NCBI RefSeq assembly: GCF_017874355.1
Contig: NZ_JAGGLI010000011.1
Coordinates: forward strand, 21,007 to 85,006
Source of the DNA: Acetoanaerobium pronyense
Lineage (GTDB): Bacteria; Bacillota; Clostridia; Peptostreptococcales; Filifactoraceae
DNA length: 64,000 nt
Direction of reading: 5' to 3'
How positions within the stretch are numbered: position 1 is the stretch's first letter; every line of letters starts with the position of its first letter. Both the position numbers and the translations under genes were made by a program. Of the stretch, positions 59,657 to 64,000 are shown piece by piece. Under the pieces are notes generated by a model, which searched no databases, was not told the origin of the DNA, and saw only the letters and a program-made list of their open reading frames with translations.

Positions 59657-60734
59657 TTTTTTTCACATCCTTTTGCTGAGCTCTATGATGTATTTTTCTT
59701 GCCTTTACTGATTTTCCAAACTCTTTTAAAGAATCTATTGATAGTTCCTTTTTCCCCATAAGCCCTTCGCTATAAAAAATTACTACTATCATAAGTATCA
59801 AAGAAAATACTACCATCCTAAGACCAGGAATTCCCTCTATGATATATCCCCCTATCTTTACACTCTCATCTAAAAATCTAAGTGCTTCCATCATGACAGT
59901 AACTATTACGGCAGATATTACACTTCCTGAAATACTTCCCATACCACCTATTACAACTATAAGTAAAATATTGAATGTAAGGGTAAATCTAAAAAGAGCA
60001 GGGTCTATTGTTCCTATAAGATTCCCTAATAAGGCTCCTCCAAGACCTGCAAAAGCAGAGCCAATTACAAATGTCAAAAGCTTTGTTTTGAATAAATCAA
60101 CTCCCATAGCTTCTGCCGCTACTTCATCTTCCCTAATTGCTTTTACAGCTCGTCCAAATGAGCTTTGTGAAAATGAAAACATAAATATAATTACAATTAC
60201 AGCACTTCCCCAAGACCACCATATATTTGTAAAAATAGGAATCATTTTAAGACCCAATGCTCCATTTGTAACAGAATAAGTATTAGTAAAAACAACTCTG
60301 ATAATCTCACTAAAACCAAGAGTTGCAATTGCAAGATAATCATCTCTAAGTCTAAGTGCTGGAATTCCTATCAAAAGAGCTATAAGACCAGACACAATCA
60401 TAGCAATCACTAATGCAACCACAAAAGGAGCATTAGCTTCAACTAGAAATCCATTCATTGGCTTCATAAAAAAATTTACCACTTTTACATTCTCAGGCAT
60501 TGTCAATATCGCTGATGTATAGGCTCCTATTGCCATAAACCCTGCATGTCCCAAAGAAAAAAGTCCTGTAAAGCCATTTATAAGATTAAGACCAAGTGCT
60601 AATATAATATAAATTCCACAAAGGTTAATTATTCTAACTGCATATGAATCCATTGTCTTTTGTAAGTAAAATAAAGACAAAAATAATAGCCCAATAAAAA
60701 ATACTCTATACAACATATCTTGTCTGTTTTTCAT
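59649..60734 (-). CDS. livM: branched-chain amino-acid ABC transporter permease LivM
   Basis: 361 residues with about nine membrane helices and the LivM motifs LINGFTGLFSLGHAGFMAIGAY, YLAIATLGFSEI and AIREDEVAAEAMGVD (coupling helix). It ends in a basic cytoplasmic tail. It lies three bases after livH. Confidence 0.94.
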   Translation of the reverse strand: MKNRQDMLYRVFFIGLLFLSLFYLQKTMDSYAVRIINLCGIYIILALGLNLINGFTGLFSLGHAGFMAIGAYTSAILTMPENVKVVNFFMKPMNGFLVEANAPFVVALVIAMIVSGLIALLIGIPALRLRDDYLAIATLGFSEIIRVVFTNTYSVTNGALGLKMIPIFTNIWWSWGSAVIVIIFMFSFSQSSFGRAVKAIREDEVAAEAMGVDLFKTKLLTFVIGSAFAGLGGALLGNLIGTIDPALFRFTLTFNILLIVVIGGMGSISGSVISAVIVTVMMEALRFLDESVKIGGYIIEGIPGLRMVVFSLILMIVVIFYSEGLMGKKELSIDSLKEFGKSVKARKIHHRAQQKDVKKNA

Positions 60735-60737
60735 AGT

Positions 60738-61670
60738 CTACACCTTCTCTGATACGTTTTCTCCAAGCAATCCCTGAGGTTTTACTAAGAGTATAAGAAT
60801 TAAAAGAACAAAAGCAAAAGCATCTCTATATCCAGTCATAGATGGCAAAAATGCTACTATTAGTATTTCTCCAATCCCAAGCATAAACCCGCCAAGCACT
60901 GCTCCTTTAATGTTTCCAATTCCTCCTATTACAGCTGCTATAAAGCATTTTAGACCTGGTATTACACCCATAAAAGGAGATATTTGAGGATATTTAAGCC
61001 CCCACATAATTCCACCTATTGCTGCAAGTGCAGAGCCTATACCAAATGTAAGCATTATAATAAAATCCACATCTATAGCCATCAGCCTCGAAGCCTCATA
61101 ATCTCTTGATACAGCCCTCATAGCCATACCTGTTTTAGTATGATTAATAAAATTAAGAAGTACTAAAAGGAAAAAAATAGTCATCACAGGAATAAAAAAA
61201 GTTACTGATGTAATGGATATCCCTGAAAAATTATATATCCTTGAAAAAAATTCTGGAACTGGATATGCTTTTGGTCTTCCTCCAAACACAACTGTTGCTA
61301 GATTTTGAAGAAAAAAAGAAACTCCTATTGCAGATATTAGTATTGATATTTTTGATGAATTTCTAAGTGGTCTATATGCAGTCTTCTCTATAGAAATACC
61401 AAGAAAAACAGTTATTACTATTGATAAAACAACAGCTACTGGCCAAGGTATTGCAAACACCGCAACTCCATAAAAAACTGAATATATGGATATCATAAAT
61501 ATATCACCATGGGCAAAATTTATTAATCTCAGTATTCCATATACCATAGTGTATCCAATTGCTATAAGTGCATATAATGATCCAAGTGATATTCCATTTG
61601 ATAGATGCTGAAAAAAACTTTCAACAGACATCCCTGTGATACTTAAAAAAAAGCTTTGTAACATTTCCAT
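60738..61670 (-). CDS. livH: branched-chain amino-acid ABC transporter permease LivH
   Basis: 310 residues, about eight membrane helices: SLYALIAIGYTMVYGILRLINFAHGDIFM is the family signature, with RAVSRDYEASRLMAIDVD as coupling helix and AAVIGGIGNIKGAVLGG near the end. Encoded 64 bp downstream of livK beyond a hairpin. Confidence 0.95.
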   Translation of the reverse strand: MEMLQSFFLSITGMSVESFFQHLSNGISLGSLYALIAIGYTMVYGILRLINFAHGDIFMISIYSVFYGVAVFAIPWPVAVVLSIVITVFLGISIEKTAYRPLRNSSKISILISAIGVSFFLQNLATVVFGGRPKAYPVPEFFSRIYNFSGISITSVTFFIPVMTIFFLLVLLNFINHTKTGMAMRAVSRDYEASRLMAIDVDFIIMLTFGIGSALAAIGGIMWGLKYPQISPFMGVIPGLKCFIAAVIGGIGNIKGAVLGGFMLGIGEILIVAFLPSMTGYRDAFAFVLLILILLVKPQGLLGENVSEKV

Positions 61671-61703
61671 AATTCACCGCCTGCTAAAATATATATATTT
61701 TAT

Positions 61704-61729
61704 AAAGCCTCTGCAGTTGCAGAGGCTTT
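61704..61729 (-). terminator. intra-operon hairpin between livK and livH
   Basis: AAAGCCTCTGCA-GT-TGCAGAGGCTTT, a perfect 12-bp stem directly after livK but without a proper T tract. It probably stabilises the livK mRNA end or partly terminates, keeping binding protein in excess over the membrane subunits. Confidence 0.65.
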
Positions 61730-61734
61730 GATAC

Positions 61735-62916
61735 TTAATCGTGCTTTACTGTAGTCTTATATACAAAATTTCTATTATCAACAGTTTTTATAATTACATC
61801 CTTGATTGCATCTCCATTTTCATCAAGAGTAATACTTCCTGTAGCTCCCTGAAAATTATTTGTTTTTGCTATCTCATCTTTAATCTTATCAGTATCATTT
61901 GGATCTCCTGCTCTTTCTATAGCCTCTCTTATAACAAGGTATGCATCAAATCCTAGTGCTGCAACGGCGCTTGGCTCTCTATTAAATTTTTCTCTATATT
62001 TTTCAATAAATTCTTTAGATAAATCATTAAGAGGTACTTCTGTTGCAAAGAATGTTGTAAGCATAGCTCCTTCTACAGCATCTTGTCCCACTTCTATAAA
62101 TTCTGGAGTTTCCCAAGTATCGCCACCTAAGAAGGGAACATCTATTCCCAGTTCTTTAGCCTGTTTCATTATAAGAGCTGATTCTGTAAAGTTACCCGGA
62201 GCAAATATAACATCTGGATTTTTTGCTTTTATATTTGTAAGCTGAGCAGTAAAATCTTGGTCTCCTGTATTATAGTTTGCAACCTCAACTATAGAGCCAT
62301 CATCAGATGTAAGACCTTTGAACTCATTTGAGAAAAACTGAGCTAGTCCTACAGAGTAGTCATTATTTACCTCTTGAATTATAGCTACTTTTTTTGCACC
62401 TAGCTCTTCATATGCTAGCTGTGCAAGAACCTTACCCTGAAATGTGTCTATAAAGCAAACTCTAAAATAATAGTCATTATCCAGAGTAACAAGAGGATTT
62501 GTTGCAGATGGTGCTACGGCAGGTATACCAGCATTTTTTAGAGTTTCTCCAGCAGCCATAGAAAATCCAGAACCCCATGAACCTATTACTGCAGTTACCT
62601 TATCTCTCTCTACTAATCTTGCTACTGCATTACCAGCTTCCACTCTATCTGACTTGTTATCTACAATAACAAGCTCAATTTTTTTTCCTAAAACCTCTGG
62701 AAACATTTCGTTAGCAAGCTTCGTACCTTCAAGCTCCATTTCTCCTCCAGCAGCATTTGCTCCTGTAAGAGGCTGAAATACACCTATTTTTATAACATCA
62801 CTTTCGCTTGTATCTTGTGCATCACTTACCTGAGATTCCTCGACTTTTTGCACACACCCAGCCATAGAAATCATTAGAGCTAAAACTAAAACAAAAACCC
62901 TATACATTTTTTTCAT
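61735..62916 (-). CDS. livK: branched-chain amino-acid-binding lipoprotein
   Basis: 393 residues from the ATG behind AAGGAGGAAAAAGAC. A lipoprotein signal (MYRVFVLVLALMISMAGC, Cys lipidation site) is followed by a Leu/Ile/Val-binding type I fold: IKIGVFQPLTGANAAGGEMELEGTKLA, AVIGSWGSGFSMAAGE, PAVAPSATNPLVT. It captures substrate outside the membrane and delivers it to LivHM. The branched-chain assignment follows the family; related proteins bind other amino acids or amides. Confidence 0.93.
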   Translation of the reverse strand: MKKMYRVFVLVLALMISMAGCVQKVEESQVSDAQDTSESDVIKIGVFQPLTGANAAGGEMELEGTKLANEMFPEVLGKKIELVIVDNKSDRVEAGNAVARLVERDKVTAVIGSWGSGFSMAAGETLKNAGIPAVAPSATNPLVTLDNDYYFRVCFIDTFQGKVLAQLAYEELGAKKVAIIQEVNNDYSVGLAQFFSNEFKGLTSDDGSIVEVANYNTGDQDFTAQLTNIKAKNPDVIFAPGNFTESALIMKQAKELGIDVPFLGGDTWETPEFIEVGQDAVEGAMLTTFFATEVPLNDLSKEFIEKYREKFNREPSAVAALGFDAYLVIREAIERAGDPNDTDKIKDEIAKTNNFQGATGSITLDENGDAIKDVIIKTVDNRNFVYKTTVKHD

Positions 62917-63166
62917 GTCTTTTTCCTCCTTATAGTCGTTCTTCCAGAAACATATGTATGTCATTGGTGAACGTTAAAAATCTGTTCTTATATTATCACC
63001 ATTAATCTTCTGTTACAATGTATATTGATAAATTTTTATATAAAATTATATATTGCTGTATTATAGTTATATCAACGTATACAGGAATTCCTTTTCTTTT
63101 AGAAATAGTGTTTATATAAAGGACATATTAATTTTTTATATTATAATTGTTAGTTTTATATCAAAG

Positions 63167-63213
63167 AAATCTCCAGCTCCTAGAAAATATATCTTCTAAG
63201 AGATGGAGATTTT
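63167..63213 (-). terminator. terminator after the GNAT gene
   Basis: AAATCTCCAGCTC...GAGATGGAGATTTTT with a long imperfect stem continuing through CTAGAA/TTCTAA, about 60 bp past the acetyltransferase stop codon. Confidence 0.65.
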
Positions 63214-63272
63214 TCACCAATCTATTTTATTTGATTTTTCAAGTATTTATTTTTCAGATCTTCATAGATTTC

Positions 63273-63752
63273 TTAATCTATTTTTTTTTCCATTCTAAGA
63301 GTTCTCGGAGTATATCCTTTTTTTTCATAAAGAGATATTGCAGACTTGCTAAAAAGGTGTACTGCAAGCTCTACTCTGTCTACACCAATAGTTTTTCCAT
63401 AGCCTTCGACATATTCAAGAAGCTTAGATGCTACTCCATTTTTTCTATATTGTTTATCTACAGCAATATCATGGATATAAATATATTTTCTTTTTTGCAT
63501 CATTGGGACATTTACTCTAATGATTTCCACAAAAGCGTATCCAGCGACGTTATTATTTGATTTGGCTACAAATATTCTATTTTCAGTGTTTGCTTTAAAA
63601 AACTTAGATAAAAAATTTTCTGTATAAAGCACATCGCTTTCTTTGTATACATGGGGAAGATTTTCTATAAATTCGTTGTGAATACTCTTTTTTATATCTA
63701 TTATGGATCTTATTTCTTCTTTATTTATAGACTCGATTACTATATCTCTCAA
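63273..63752 (-). CDS. GNAT-family N-acetyltransferase
   Basis: 159 residues with the acetyl-CoA-binding core YIYIHDIAVDKQYRKNGVASKLLEYVEGYGK (motif A, Q/RxxGxA) and the final ELAVHLFSKSAISLYEKKGYTPRTLRMEKKI. RimI-like in pattern; the substrate is unknown. Monocistronic between the liv operon and a 5S rRNA gene. Confidence 0.9.
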   Translation of the reverse strand: MRDIVIESINKEEIRSIIDIKKSIHNEFIENLPHVYKESDVLYTENFLSKFFKANTENRIFVAKSNNNVAGYAFVEIIRVNVPMMQKRKYIYIHDIAVDKQYRKNGVASKLLEYVEGYGKTIGVDRVELAVHLFSKSAISLYEKKGYTPRTLRMEKKID

Positions 63753-63870
63753 TTATATCTTCTCCTCTGTAAAAGTTTTTTATAGTATTATAAATTAGAT
63801 ATACCCCAATTTTATAGAATATTCTAAAATTAATTTATCTATTTAGTTATTAATTTTTAATACATACAAA

Positions 63871-63896
63871 AAAGCCACAGCAAAAGCTGAGGCTTT
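63871..63896 (-). terminator. rRNA operon terminator
   Basis: AAAGCCTCAGC-TTTT-GCTGTGGCTTTTTT read leftward, directly after the 5S rRNA 3' end. Confidence 0.8.
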
Positions 63897-63902
63897 AATT
63901 AA

Positions 63903-64000
<98 letters not shown>

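Overview
The window is low-GC Firmicutes DNA, most likely from an amino-acid-fermenting clostridium of the Peptostreptococcaceae type. This rests on very AT-rich sequence with strong AGGAGG ribosome sites, tRNA-regulated T-boxes, the indirect Asp-tRNA(Asn) amidation route (AspRS plus GatCAB), rubrerythrin, and an alanine-racemase-fold protein resembling the ornithine racemase of Acetoanaerobium (Clostridium) sticklandii. The genus is an inference from recalled family resemblance.

Layout. (1) 1-11.8 kb is the right part of a temperate prophage. Its leftward operon runs from the genetic switch at 9.5 kb through replication (DnaD-like organizer with internal iterons), SSB, an ArpU-like late regulator, dUTPase, a small tyrosine recombinase and HNH nuclease to the start of the small terminase at the left edge. 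Rightward are a LexA-type repressor and a large serine recombinase. (2) 11.75-26.5 kb is a second accessory segment, bounded by a 40-bp duplication of the 3' end of tRNA-Arg(CCU); the intact tRNA is at 26446-26522. Its left end holds a tightly overlapping operon of a HEPN protein, a weakly nucleotidyltransferase-like protein and a SecB-like chaperone. Its right end holds a DEAH helicase plus a small partner. Nested inside is a 6.1-kb unit between perfect 127-bp direct repeats. That unit has the gene order of a phage-inducible chromosomal island: integrase and a non-LexA repressor on one strand, and Cro-like, excisionase-like and primase-helicase genes on the other. Next to it are a ClpP-like protease, a ribbon-helix-helix protein and clustered palindromes. 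(3) 26.5-28.5 kb carries an AbiE toxin-antitoxin pair flanked by two copies of a palindromic promoter. (4) 28.6-64 kb is ordinary chromosome: metallopeptidase, cytoplasmic alpha-amylase, serS with a Ser T-box, rubrerythrin, a TDT transporter, MscS, UPF0182, a racemase, a polyamine cluster (arginine decarboxylase, then speD-speE-speB behind a structured leader), a double left-handed beta-helix protein, PfpI, YciI, SDR, pyruvate carboxylase, gatB-gatA-aspS::gatC behind a T-box, a branched-chain amino-acid ABC transporter, a GNAT enzyme and the 3' part of a 5S rRNA.

How it works together. The prophage and the nested island share a small switch-region gene (49 of 60 residues identical), and the prophage encodes a dUTPase, a known inducer class for island repressors. 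The segment therefore looks like a helper/satellite pair stacked at one tRNA gene with defence cargo at its edges. The best candidates for something undescribed are the HEPN/MNT-like/SecB-like operon, the compact satellite, the speD leader RNA and a short region of repeated tiny MIPP reading frames at 39.0-39.4 kb.
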